NCBI RefSeq assembly: GCF_016583785.1
Contig: NZ_NRRU01000003.1
Location: 33,189 to 97,188, forward strand
Direction of reading: 5' to 3'
Source of the DNA: Rubrivivax gelatinosus
GTDB lineage: Bacteria > Pseudomonadota > Gammaproteobacteria > Burkholderiales > Burkholderiaceae_C
DNA: 64,000 nt
In this document: piece after piece, positions 34,701 to 44,582 of the stretch
Position numbering within the stretch: position 1 is the stretch's first letter
How the letters are laid out: every line of letters starts with the position of its first letter
Translations under genes and position numbers: made by a program
The notes under the pieces: generated by a model
The model's database searches: none
What the model saw: the letters and a program-made list of their open reading frames with translations, nothing else
What the model was told of the DNA's origin: nothing

Positions 34701-37201
34701 ACCGTCACCTGCTGGCCAGCCTGCTGTGGCGCGAATGGCGCCACCACCCCTGGCGCCACGGCGTCGCGCTGCTGGCGGTGGCACTCGGCGTCGCGCTGGC
34801 GTATTCGGTGCACCTGATCAACAGCTCGGCGCTGTCGGAGTTTTCGGCCGCGGTGCGCGCGGCCAACGGCGAGCCCGACCTGACGATACGCGGCCAGCGC
34901 GAAGGTTTCGACGACGCGCTGTACGAGCGTGTCGCCATCGACGCCGCGGTCGACGTGGCGAGCCCGGTGGTCGAGTTCGACACCTACGCCGCCGCGGCCG
35001 ACGGCCGGCGGATCGCGCTGCGGGTCGTCGGCATCGACGTGCTGCGCATCGCGCCGGTGGCGGCGACGCTGCTGCCGCGGCCGGCCGACGACACCCGCGC
35101 GATGGCCGGGCTGGACCCGCGGCTGGTCTTCCTCAACGCCGCGGCACGCGCCCAGACCGGCGCCGCCGACGGCAGCGTGCTGATGCTGCAGTCGGGGCTG
35201 GAGAAGCGGCGTTTCGAGGTCGCCGGCAGCGTCGCCGCGGGCGGCCAGGCGATGCTGGTGATGGACGTGGCCGCGGCGCAGACCGGTTTCGGCTACGACG
35301 GCCGGCTGACACGCATCGACCTGCGGCTGGCGCCGGGCGCCGACCGTGCCGCGCTGGTCGCACGGCTGGCGCTGCCGGCCGGTGTCGAGGCGGTGGCGCC
35401 GGGCGAGGCCGAGCAGCGCATCTCCAACCTGTCGCGCGCCTACCGCGTCAACCTGACGGTGCTGGCGCTGGTGGCGCTGTTCGTCGGCGCCTTCCTCGTG
35501 TTCTCGGTGGTGTCGCTGTCGGTGGCGCAGCGCACGCCGAGCTTCGCGCTGCTGGGCGTGCTCGGCCTGACCGCGCGCGAACGCCGCGCCATCGTGCTCG
35601 TCGAATGCGCGGCGCTCGGCGCCGCCGGCAGCCTGATCGGGCTGGCACTGGGCGCGGCCATGGCGGTGCTGGCGCTGCGCTGGATGGCGGGCGACCTGGG
35701 CGGCGGTTACTTCCCCGGCATCACGCCGACGGTGAGCTTCGGCCCGGTCGGCGCCCTGCTCTTCCTGGCGCTGGGCACGGCTTCGGCGCTGATCGGCGGC
35801 TGGTGGCCGGCGAAACAGGCCGAACGCCTGTCGCCGGCGATGGCGCTCAAAGGCCTGGGCACGCCGCAGCAGCCGGCGCCGCCGGCCGCACCCGGCCTGG
35901 CGCTGCTGGCGCTGGGCGCCGCGCTGGCTTTTGCGCCGCCGGTCTTCGGGCTGCCGCTGGCGGCTTATGCGGCGGTGGCGGCGCTGCTGTTCGGCGGCGT
36001 CGCCCTGGTGCCGGCGGTGGTGCATGCGCTGCTCGCCGGTGTCGCGGCGCCACGTTCGGCGCTGCCGCTGCTGGCGCTGCAGCGCGCACGTTTCCAGCGC
36101 GCGACGGCGACGGCGGCGGTCTCGGGCGTCGTCGCCAGCCTGGCGCTGTCGGTGGCGCTGACGGTGATGGTGGCGAGCTTTCGCGACGGTGTCTCGCACT
36201 GGCTCGATTCGATGCTGCCGGCCGACCTGTACGCGCGCAGCGCCGCCACCAGCGGCACCGCCGACCAGGCCTGGCTGCCGCCGGCCTTCGTGCAGGCGGC
36301 CGCCGGCGTGCCCGGCGTGCAACGCGTGCAGGCCACGCGCCAGCGCACGCTGCAGATGGCCGAAGGCCGCCCGGCGGTGGCGCTGATGGCGCGTCCGGTG
36401 GCCGACGCCGCGGCAGCGCTGCCGCTGGTCGGCAGCGCGCTGCCGCCGCGGCCCGGCGAAACCGGCGTCTGGGTCAGCGAGGCGATGGTCGACCTCTACG
36501 GCGCCCAGGTCGGCGCGACGCTGGAGCTGCCGCTGGCCGGCGGCACGACGGTGCGTGTGCTGGGCGTCTGGCGCGACTACGCGCGCCAGTTCGGCAGCAT
36601 CGTGATGGACGCGGCCGACTACCGCCGCATCACCGGCGACGAACGCATCAACGACCTGGCGCTGTGGCTGGCCCCGGGCGCCGAACTGGCGGCGGTGCAG
36701 ACGCGGCTGCGTGCGCTGCTGCCGGACGCGGCGATGCTGGAGTTCGCCGCCACCGGCGAGCTGCGTGTGCTGTCGCTGCGCATCTTCGACCGCAGCTTCG
36801 CCGTCACCTACTACCTGCAGGCGGTGGCCATCGCCATCGGTCTGGTCGGCATCGCCGCCAGCCTGTCGGCGCAGGTGCTGGCGCGGCGCAAGGAGTTCGG
36901 CCTGCTGGCGCACCTGGGGCTGACACGCGGCCAGGTGATCGTGCTCGTCGCCGGCGAAGCCGCGGCCTGGCTGGCGGCCGGCGTGCTGGTCGGGCTGGCG
37001 CTGGGGCTGGCGGTGAGCGCGGTGCTGGTCTTCGTCGTCAACCCGCAGAGTTTCCACTGGACCATGGACATCGTCGTGCCGGCCGGCCGGCTGGCGGCAC
37101 TGGCCGCCGCGGTGCTGGCCGCCGGCGTCGCCACCGCGGCCTTCAGCGCGCGCAGCGCCGCCGGGCGTTCGGCGGTGCTGTCGGTGAAGGAGGACTGGTG
37201 A
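34697..37201 (+). CDS. FtsX-family ABC transporter permease
   Basis: A protein of 834 residues with a duplicated FtsX permease layout. TM1 is at about 16-36 ([21 protein letters not shown]), followed by a periplasmic MacB-PCD-like domain to ~245. A first three-helix FtsX domain (from [20 protein letters not shown] to ~380) precedes a middle pair of helices, a second periplasmic domain (~500-690) and a final three-helix FtsX domain ([19 protein letters not shown] to the end). This fits large YbbP/LolC-like permeases. It overlaps the ATPase (ATGA) and the AttH-like gene (GTGA), so all three are co-translated. Confidence 0.92.
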   Translation: MNRHLLASLLWREWRHHPWRHGVALLAVALGVALAYSVHLINSSALSEFSAAVRAANGEPDLTIRGQREGFDDALYERVAIDAAVDVASPVVEFDTYAAAADGRRIALRVVGIDVLRIAPVAATLLPRPADDTRAMAGLDPRLVFLNAAARAQTGAADGSVLMLQSGLEKRRFEVAGSVAAGGQAMLVMDVAAAQTGFGYDGRLTRIDLRLAPGADRAALVARLALPAGVEAVAPGEAEQRISNLSRAYRVNLTVLALVALFVGAFLVFSVVSLSVAQRTPSFALLGVLGLTARERRAIVLVECAALGAAGSLIGLALGAAMAVLALRWMAGDLGGGYFPGITPTVSFGPVGALLFLALGTASALIGGWWPAKQAERLSPAMALKGLGTPQQPAPPAAPGLALLALGAALAFAPPVFGLPLAAYAAVAALLFGGVALVPAVVHALLAGVAAPRSALPLLALQRARFQRATATAAVSGVVASLALSVALTVMVASFRDGVSHWLDSMLPADLYARSAATSGTADQAWLPPAFVQAAAGVPGVQRVQATRQRTLQMAEGRPAVALMARPVADAAAALPLVGSALPPRPGETGVWVSEAMVDLYGAQVGATLELPLAGGTTVRVLGVWRDYARQFGSIVMDAADYRRITGDERINDLALWLAPGAELAAVQTRLRALLPDAAMLEFAATGELRVLSLRIFDRSFAVTYYLQAVAIAIGLVGIAASLSAQVLARRKEFGLLAHLGLTRGQVIVLVAGEAAAWLAAGVLVGLALGLAVSAVLVFVVNPQSFHWTMDIVVPAGRLAALAAAVLAAGVATAAFSARSAAGRSAVLSVKEDW

Positions 37202-38262
37202 AGCGCCGCCATCTGCTCGCACTCGCCGGCGCCGCCGCGTTGCCGGCACAGGCCGACATCCGCCGCCGGCCGCTGGTCTTCCCGCGCGACCACGGCGCGC
37301 ACCCGGACACCCGCACCGAGTGGTGGTACGCCACCGGCTGGGCTGGCACGCCCGAGGCGCCGCGCTGGGGTTTCCAGCTCACCTTCTTCCGCAGCCGCAC
37401 GGGGCTGGCCGAAGACCTGAAAAGCCGCTTCGCGCCGCGCCAGATCCTGTTCGCGCACGCGGCGCTGACCGACCTGGACGCGCGCCGCCACCACCACGCG
37501 CAGCGCATCGCACGCTGGTCGGGTGATGCCGAGACCGGCCCGGCCTGGGCCGCCAGCGCCGACGTCGGCCTGCGCCTGGACGACTGGAGCCTGGTGCGCG
37601 ACGGCAGCGGCTACCACGCCCGTTTGCCGGCGGCCGACTTCGGCCTGGACCTGCGCCTCGTGCCGACGCAGCCGCTGCTGCTGCAGGGCGACGCCGGCTT
37701 CTCGCGCAAAGGGCCCGAGGAGCGCCAGGCCAGCCACTACGTCAGCGAACCCCAGCTGGCGACCGCAGCGCTGCTCAGCGTCGACGGCCGCCGTGCCGAG
37801 GCCCGCGGCACGGCCTGGATGGACCACGAGTGGAGCGACGAGATCCTGCACCCCGAGGCCGTCGGCTGGGACTGGATCGGCATCAACCTGTTCGACGGCG
37901 GCGCGCTCACCGCCTTTCGCCTGCGCCGCGCCGACGGCAGCGCGCTCTGGGCCGGCGGCAGCTTCCGGCCGCGCGGCGGCAAGGCGACGGCCTTCGCGCC
38001 CGACGCGGTGGTCTTCACGCCCGGCCGGCGCTGGTCCAGCCCGGCGACACGCGCGGCCTACCCGGTCGACTGGCAGATCGACACCCCCGCCGGGCGTTTC
38101 GGCGTGCGCGCGCTGCTCGACGGCCAGGAACTGGACGGCCGCGGCGGCACCGGCGCGGTCTATTGGGAAGGGCTGTCGGAACTGCTCGACGCCGGCGGGC
38201 GCCGCGTCGGCCTGGGCTATCTGGAGATGACCGGCTACGCGGCGCGGCTGCGCCTGGGCTGA
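37198..38262 (+). CDS. AttH/carotenoid 1,2-hydratase-like lipocalin domain protein
   Basis: A protein of 354 residues with a short export signal ([21 protein letters not shown]). Family landmarks are [62 protein letters not shown] and the late [11 protein letters not shown] and [13 protein letters not shown]. AttH and CrtC share this double lipocalin-like fold. The ABC-permease context points to the AttH-like periplasmic role rather than to CrtC, which sits with carotenoid genes; none are present here. The start is a GTG overlapping the permease stop. Its molecular function is unknown. Confidence 0.85.
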   Translation: MKRRHLLALAGAAALPAQADIRRRPLVFPRDHGAHPDTRTEWWYATGWAGTPEAPRWGFQLTFFRSRTGLAEDLKSRFAPRQILFAHAALTDLDARRHHHAQRIARWSGDAETGPAWAASADVGLRLDDWSLVRDGSGYHARLPAADFGLDLRLVPTQPLLLQGDAGFSRKGPEERQASHYVSEPQLATAALLSVDGRRAEARGTAWMDHEWSDEILHPEAVGWDWIGINLFDGGALTAFRLRRADGSALWAGGSFRPRGGKATAFAPDAVVFTPGRRWSSPATRAAYPVDWQIDTPAGRFGVRALLDGQELDGRGGTGAVYWEGLSELLDAGGRRVGLGYLEMTGYAARLRLG

Positions 38263-39066
38263 TCAGGGCGGCGGCGCGTCGGCGCGGCGCCGGCGCTGCG
38301 GGTCGACCGGGGCCGAGCGCACGCAGTTGCCGCCGGCCTGCTGCGCCGCCAGCAGCGCGGCCTCGGTGTCGTCGACCAGCGCCGACAGGTTCTGGTGTGC
38401 CGGCCGCAGCGCGCCGACGCCGACGCTGACGGTGATGCGCAGCGGGTGCGCGCCGCAGGGGATCTCCATCTGCTCGGCACGTTCGCGGATGCGCTCGGCG
38501 ACGTCGAGCGCGCCGGTCGGGTCGGCGTGCACCAGCCAGACCGCGAGCTGGGTATCGCCGAAACGCGCGATCAGGTCGCCGCCACGCAGCGTCTGCTCGG
38601 TGTCGAGCGCGAGCGCACGCAGCACGGTCTCGGCAGCGACCAGGCCGCGGCCCTCGATCAGCCGCGCCACCTGGTCGACCTCGGCGACCAGCAGTGCGGC
38701 GCCGGTGCCGTAGCGCCGCGCACGCGACCATTCACGTTCGGCGCAGGACAGGAAATGCGGACGCTTGGCGACGCCGGTGGCGGCGTCCAGCGTGTCCAGC
38801 CGCGCGAGCGCGGCGCGCGAGCCGTCGAGCTGGCGAATCAGATGCAGCAGCCACAGCACCAGCGGCACGCCGACGCCGGCTGCAGCCAGCGCCGCCGCCA
38901 GCGGCGGCGCGATGCGCCCCAGCCCTTCGAACAAGCTGGCCAGCCCCCAGCCGGCCGCCGCCATCGCGACGACCAGCAGCACGCCGGTGGCCGCGCCGGT
39001 GGCCAGGCGGCGGCGGCGCGAGCGCAGCGTCTCGTCAGGGGACGGGATGGTGGGCACGTTCAGCAT
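38263..39066 (-). CDS. membrane protein with degenerate GGDEF domain
   Basis: A protein of 267 residues. Two N-terminal transmembrane helices (about 22-46 and 54-77) lead to a GGDEF-fold domain (about 88-250). The active-site loop is replaced: after the intact I-site RGGD (161-164) and five residues, the usual GGDEF reads GDTQL (170-174). One metal-binding Asp position is also changed (LLVAEVDQV). Catalysis is therefore unlikely, while c-di-GMP binding through the RxxD site is conceivable. The C-terminus is Arg/Pro-rich. The gene converges directly on the AttH-like gene, adjacent with no gap. It could be a c-di-GMP effector or a decayed cyclase. Confidence 0.85.
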   Translation of the reverse strand: MLNVPTIPSPDETLRSRRRRLATGAATGVLLVVAMAAAGWGLASLFEGLGRIAPPLAAALAAAGVGVPLVLWLLHLIRQLDGSRAALARLDTLDAATGVAKRPHFLSCAEREWSRARRYGTGAALLVAEVDQVARLIEGRGLVAAETVLRALALDTEQTLRGGDLIARFGDTQLAVWLVHADPTGALDVAERIRERAEQMEIPCGAHPLRITVSVGVGALRPAHQNLSALVDDTEAALLAAQQAGGNCVRSAPVDPQRRRRADAPPP

Positions 39067-39219
39067 GGGCGACCCGGAGTCCGTTATTCGACCACAACCG
39101 GCGCGGACTGAAACGATCCGTCGTGATCCGCTAGAAATTGGGGGTGCCGCTTGCCTTGAATCAAGCGTTGCCGGCTACCCGGCGCAGATGCTGGACAACA
39201 CAAGTCAACGGAGACCGAC

Positions 39220-41340
39220 ATGGCTGCCCCGAGCTTCGTCACCTCGATCGAGGCCGCGGTCGACCGCGTGCTGGACAGCGTTCCCGGCGACATCGTGCTC
39301 GGCATCCCGCTGGGCGTCGGCAAGCCGAATGCCTTCGTCAACGCGCTGTACCGGCGCTTCCGTGCCGACCCCTCGCGCCGGCTGCGCATCGTCACCGCGC
39401 TGTCGCTGCACAAACCCGTTGGCAAGACCGACATCGAACGCCATTTCCTGGAGCCGCTGGTGCGGCGCGTGTTCGAGGATTACCCCGACCTGGACTACGT
39501 CATCGACCTGCGGGCCGGCCGGCTGCCGCCCAACGTCGAGGTGCACGAGTTCTTCATGAAGACCGGCGACTACCTGGGCAACGCCGCCGCGCAGCAGAAC
39601 TACATCTCGACCAACTACACCTTCGTCGCGCGCGACATGGCGGTGCAGGGCATGAACGTCGTCGCGCAGGCGGTGGCGGCACGCGGCGAGGGCCGGGCGC
39701 TGCGGCTGTCGCTGTCGTCGAATCCCGACGTCAGCGCCGAGATCATCGAGCGTGTGCACGCCAGCGGCCGCCGGGTGATGACGGTGGCGGTGGTCAACGA
39801 GCGCATGCCGTTCATGCCCAACGGCGCCGAGGTCGAGCCCGGGCTCTTCGACCTCGTCGTCACCGACCCGGCGGGCACGCACGCGGTTTTCGCGCCGCCG
39901 AACAACAAGGTCTCGTTCGCCGACTACGCGATCGGGCTGCATGCCAGCAGCTTCGTCGTCGACGGCGGCACGCTGCAGATCGGCATCGGCTCGCTCGGCG
40001 ACGCGATCGCGCAGGCGCTGATCGTGCGCGACCGCCACGGCAGCGAGTACCGCCGCATCCTCGAGTCGCTGGCGCACGGCGACCTGACGGGGCGCGAGAC
40101 CGGGCGTTTCGACACCGGCCTGTACGGCTGCTCGGAGATGTTCGTCAACGGCTTCCTGAAGCTGATCGAAGCCGGCATCGTGCGCCGCGAGGTGTTCGCC
40201 GACGCGACGCTGCAGCGCCTGCTCAACGAAGGCCGGATCGCCGACACCGCGGTGACGCCGCAGACGCTGCGGGCCCTGCTCGACGCCGGCCGCGTGCGCG
40301 CGCCGCTGGACGCCGCCGACCTCGCGTTCCTGCAGCGTTTCGGCGTGCTGCGCGCCGATGTGCGGCTCGACGGCGGCCAGCTCGTCGCCGAGCGCGCCCG
40401 CTGCAGTGCCGACCTGCGCGACGAACGCGCGCTGGCCACCGTCTGCGAGACCATGCTCGGCACGCGCCTGGCCGGCGGCGTCTTCATGCACGGCGGCTTC
40501 TTCCTGGGCCCGCGCGACTTCTACCAGCGCCTGCGCACGATGCCGCCGCAGGAGCTGGCGAAGATCGACATGACGCGCATCGACTTCATCAACCAGCTCT
40601 ACGGTGACGACGAGCTGAAGCGCCAGCAGCGCCGCAAGGCGCGCTTCATGAACACGACGATGGTCGTGACCCTGCTCGGCGCCGCGGCCAGCGACGCGCT
40701 CGACAACGGCCAGGTGGTCAGCGGCGTCGGCGGCCAGTACAACTTCGTCGCGATGTCGCACGCGCTGCCCGACGCGCGCCTGGTGATGATGCTGCGCGCG
40801 ACGCACGACGGCCACGCCGGCCTCACCAGCAGCATCGTCTGGAACTACGGCAACGTGACGATCCCGCGCCACCTGCGCGACATCGTCGTCACCGAATACG
40901 GCGTCGCCGACCTGCGCGGCCAGGCCGACGGCGAGGTCGTCAAGCGCCTGATCGCGGTCGCCGACTCGCGCTTCCAGGACGAACTGGTGCACCAGGCCCA
41001 GGCGCACGGCAAGCTGGCGGCCGACTACCGTGTGCCCGAGCACCGGCGCCGCAACCTGCCGCAGGCGCTCGAGGACCGGCTGCAGCCCTGGGCCAGCGCC
41101 GGGCTGCTGCCCGAGTTCCCGTTCGGCACCGACCTGAGCGAGGACGAGATCCGCATCGTGCGCGCGCTGAAGAAGCTGCAGCACGCGAGCCAGCACCCGG
41201 CCGAGCTGCTGCAGATGACGGTGCGCAGCCTGTGGGACGGGCGCGAGGCGCCGCGCCCCTACCTGGAGCGCCTGGGGCTGGCCGAGGCCCGCAGCCTGCG
41301 CGACCTGCTCGTGCGCCGGCTGTTCGCCAACAATCTCTGA
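39220..41340 (+). CDS. acetyl-CoA hydrolase/transferase family protein
   Basis: A protein of 706 residues in the CoA-transferase family of acetyl-CoA hydrolases and butyryl/4-hydroxybutyrate CoA transferases. Typical C-terminal motifs are GVGGQYNFVAMSHALPDARL, SSIVWNYGNVTIPRHLRDIVV and TEYGVADLRGQ. The N-terminal half has VLGIPLGVGKPNAFVNALYRRF, VGLHASS-type strands and MPPNNKVSFADY-like segments. At 706 residues it is longer than the ~500-residue norm, with an insert (about 300-450) and a C-terminal extension. It moves or hydrolyses CoA from a short acyl-CoA; the substrate is not determinable. It stands alone between the degenerate GGDEF gene (divergent) and the ABC exporter. Confidence 0.88.
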   Translation: MAAPSFVTSIEAAVDRVLDSVPGDIVLGIPLGVGKPNAFVNALYRRFRADPSRRLRIVTALSLHKPVGKTDIERHFLEPLVRRVFEDYPDLDYVIDLRAGRLPPNVEVHEFFMKTGDYLGNAAAQQNYISTNYTFVARDMAVQGMNVVAQAVAARGEGRALRLSLSSNPDVSAEIIERVHASGRRVMTVAVVNERMPFMPNGAEVEPGLFDLVVTDPAGTHAVFAPPNNKVSFADYAIGLHASSFVVDGGTLQIGIGSLGDAIAQALIVRDRHGSEYRRILESLAHGDLTGRETGRFDTGLYGCSEMFVNGFLKLIEAGIVRREVFADATLQRLLNEGRIADTAVTPQTLRALLDAGRVRAPLDAADLAFLQRFGVLRADVRLDGGQLVAERARCSADLRDERALATVCETMLGTRLAGGVFMHGGFFLGPRDFYQRLRTMPPQELAKIDMTRIDFINQLYGDDELKRQQRRKARFMNTTMVVTLLGAAASDALDNGQVVSGVGGQYNFVAMSHALPDARLVMMLRATHDGHAGLTSSIVWNYGNVTIPRHLRDIVVTEYGVADLRGQADGEVVKRLIAVADSRFQDELVHQAQAHGKLAADYRVPEHRRRNLPQALEDRLQPWASAGLLPEFPFGTDLSEDEIRIVRALKKLQHASQHPAELLQMTVRSLWDGREAPRPYLERLGLAEARSLRDLLVRRLFANNL

Positions 41341-41398
41341 AAGCCGCGCCCGACCCGCGGCCAGCGCCGGTCATCGGCGCTGCCTACACTGCGCGGCG

Positions 41399-43237
41399 AT
41401 GCCCCCCTCGACCGCCTCCACCGCCCCGCTGCCGCCCGCCGGCCGTGCCGCCGCCGAACCGCCGCCCGCCAAACGCGTGCGTTCGCTCTCCGGCCTGCTG
41501 CCTTTCGTGCGCCCCTACCGCGGCCGGGTCGCGCTGGCGGCGCTGTTCCTGGTGCTGGCGGCCGCGAGCACGCTCGTGTTCCCGGTGGCGCTGAAGTCGC
41601 TGATCGACCAGGGCCTGGTGGCCACCGACCCGGGCACACGCGTGATGGCGCTGCGCGGGCATTTCCTGGCGCTGTTCGCGGTCGGCGCCGCGCTCGGGCT
41701 GTTTTCGGCGCTGCGCTTCTACATGGTCTCCTGGCTCGGCGAGCGCATCACCGCCGACCTGCGCAACGCCGTCTACGCCCACGTCGTGCGCCAGAGCCCG
41801 CAGTTCTTCGAGACCACCCAGACCGGCGAGGTGCTGAGCCGTCTGACGACCGACACCACGCTGGTGCAGACGGTGGTCGGCTCCAGCCTCAGCCTGGGCC
41901 TGCGCAACGCGGTGATGGGCATGGGCGCGCTCGCGGCGCTGGTCGTCACCAACCCGTGGGTGATGACGCAGGTGCTGGGCATCCTGGTGCTGGTGGTGCT
42001 GCCGTCGATGTACTTCGGCCGGCGCGTGCGCAAGCTCAGCCGCGCCAGCCAGGACCGCGTCGCCGACTCCAGCGCCATCGCCGCCGAGGTGCTGAACTCG
42101 ATTCCGGTGGTGCAGGGCTACGTGCAGGAGGCGCGCGAGTCGGCACGTTTCGACGCCGCCACCGAGAGCGCCTTCGACACCGCACGCCGGCGCACGCGGG
42201 TGCGCGCGCTGCTCGTCGGCTTCATGATCAGCGCCACCTTCGGCGCGCTGATCTGGGGCCTGTACCAGGGCACGCAGGCGGTGATCGAAGGCCGCATCAG
42301 TGCCGGCCACCTGGGGCAGACGGTGGTCTTCGTCATCATCTTCGTCGGCGCGGTGGCGGTGCTGTCCGAGGTCTGGGGCGACCTGCTGCGCGCCGCCGGC
42401 GCGACCGAGCGCCTGATGGAGCTGCTGGCGGCACAGTCGCCGGTGGCCGACCCGGCGCGGCCGGTGGCGCTGCCGCCGGCGCGCGGCGGCTCGGCGGTGC
42501 GGCTTCAAGACGTGAGCTTCTGCTACCCGTCGCGCCCAGGCCAGCCGTCGCTGGCGGAGTTCTCGCTCGAGGTCAGGCCAGGCGAGACCGTGGCCCTGGT
42601 CGGCCCCAGCGGCGCCGGCAAGAGCACGGTGCTGCAGCTGCTGCTGCGCTTCTTCGACGTGCAGCAGGGCAGCGTCAGCGTCGACGGCGTCGACGTGCGC
42701 GACGCCGCGCTGGCGGACCTGCGCGCGCGCATCGGCATCGTGCCGCAGGACAGCACGATCTTCTCGACCACGGCGCTGGAGAACATCCGCTACGGCCGCC
42801 CCGACGCCGGCGAAGCCGAGGTCGTGGCCGCCGCGCGTGCGGCACACGCACACGAGTTCATCGAGCGCCTGCCCGAGGGTTACGCCAGTTTCCTGGGCGA
42901 ACGCGGCGTGCGCCTGTCGGGCGGCCAGCGCCAGCGCATCGCGATCGCACGCGCGATGCTGAAGAACCCGCCGCTGCTGCTGCTCGACGAAGCGACGAGC
43001 GCACTCGACGCCGAGAGCGAACGCATGGTGCAGGCGGCGCTGGAGACGGCGATGGCCGGGCGCACGACGGTCGTCATCGCCCACCGTCTGGCGACGGTGC
43101 TGCGCGCCACGCGCATCGTCGTGATGGACGGCGGGCGCATCGTCGACGTCGGCACCCACCACGAACTGGTGGCACGCGGCGGGCTGTACGCGCGGCTGGC
43201 GGCGATGCAGTTCGAACTCGAGCCGGTAGCCCCCTGA
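41399..43237 (+). CDS. ABC exporter (fused membrane and ATPase domains, MsbA-like)
   Basis: A half-transporter of 612 residues. A Pro/Ala-rich N-terminal tail (to ~30) is followed by six transmembrane helices (about 40-340, with FVRPYRGRVALAALFLVLAAAS, the coupling region QSPQFFETTQTGEVLSRLTTDT). The ATPase domain follows from ~360: Walker A GPSGAGKST, signature LSGGQRQRIAIARAML, Walker B LLLLDEATSALD, H-loop VIAHRL. It functions as a homodimer exporting lipids or hydrophobic compounds (MsbA/BmrA/HlyB-like branch); the substrate is unassigned. MsbA proper usually neighbours lpxK, which is absent. Confidence 0.93.
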   Translation: MPPSTASTAPLPPAGRAAAEPPPAKRVRSLSGLLPFVRPYRGRVALAALFLVLAAASTLVFPVALKSLIDQGLVATDPGTRVMALRGHFLALFAVGAALGLFSALRFYMVSWLGERITADLRNAVYAHVVRQSPQFFETTQTGEVLSRLTTDTTLVQTVVGSSLSLGLRNAVMGMGALAALVVTNPWVMTQVLGILVLVVLPSMYFGRRVRKLSRASQDRVADSSAIAAEVLNSIPVVQGYVQEARESARFDAATESAFDTARRRTRVRALLVGFMISATFGALIWGLYQGTQAVIEGRISAGHLGQTVVFVIIFVGAVAVLSEVWGDLLRAAGATERLMELLAAQSPVADPARPVALPPARGGSAVRLQDVSFCYPSRPGQPSLAEFSLEVRPGETVALVGPSGAGKSTVLQLLLRFFDVQQGSVSVDGVDVRDAALADLRARIGIVPQDSTIFSTTALENIRYGRPDAGEAEVVAAARAAHAHEFIERLPEGYASFLGERGVRLSGGQRQRIAIARAMLKNPPLLLLDEATSALDAESERMVQAALETAMAGRTTVVIAHRLATVLRATRIVVMDGGRIVDVGTHHELVARGGLYARLAAMQFELEPVAP

Positions 43238-43397
43238 AGCACCGGCAACGCCCGGTTGCGGCGTACGCCGGCCGAAGGAAGAATCGGTAAACCGCCGCAA
43301 ACGCAAGACTATTGTCGCGACCGGGCATCGTCGGTCAGGACTAAGCTGCGCCAGTGCCACGGGCCGCCAGCGCCGCCCGTCCTTCGCCCATCAAAGG

Positions 43398-44571
<1,174 letters not shown>

Positions 44572-44582
<11 letters not shown>

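Noticed and set aside
34442..37249. A 935-codon minus-strand open frame opposite the FtsX permease
   Set aside because: The translation is repetitive Arg/Gln/His sequence with no recognisable fold. The plus-strand permease has clear transmembrane and domain structure.
37198..38262. True carotenoid 1,2-hydratase (crtC)
   Set aside because: No carotenoid biosynthesis gene is nearby and the gene is co-translated with an ABC permease, the context of the AttH-like branch.
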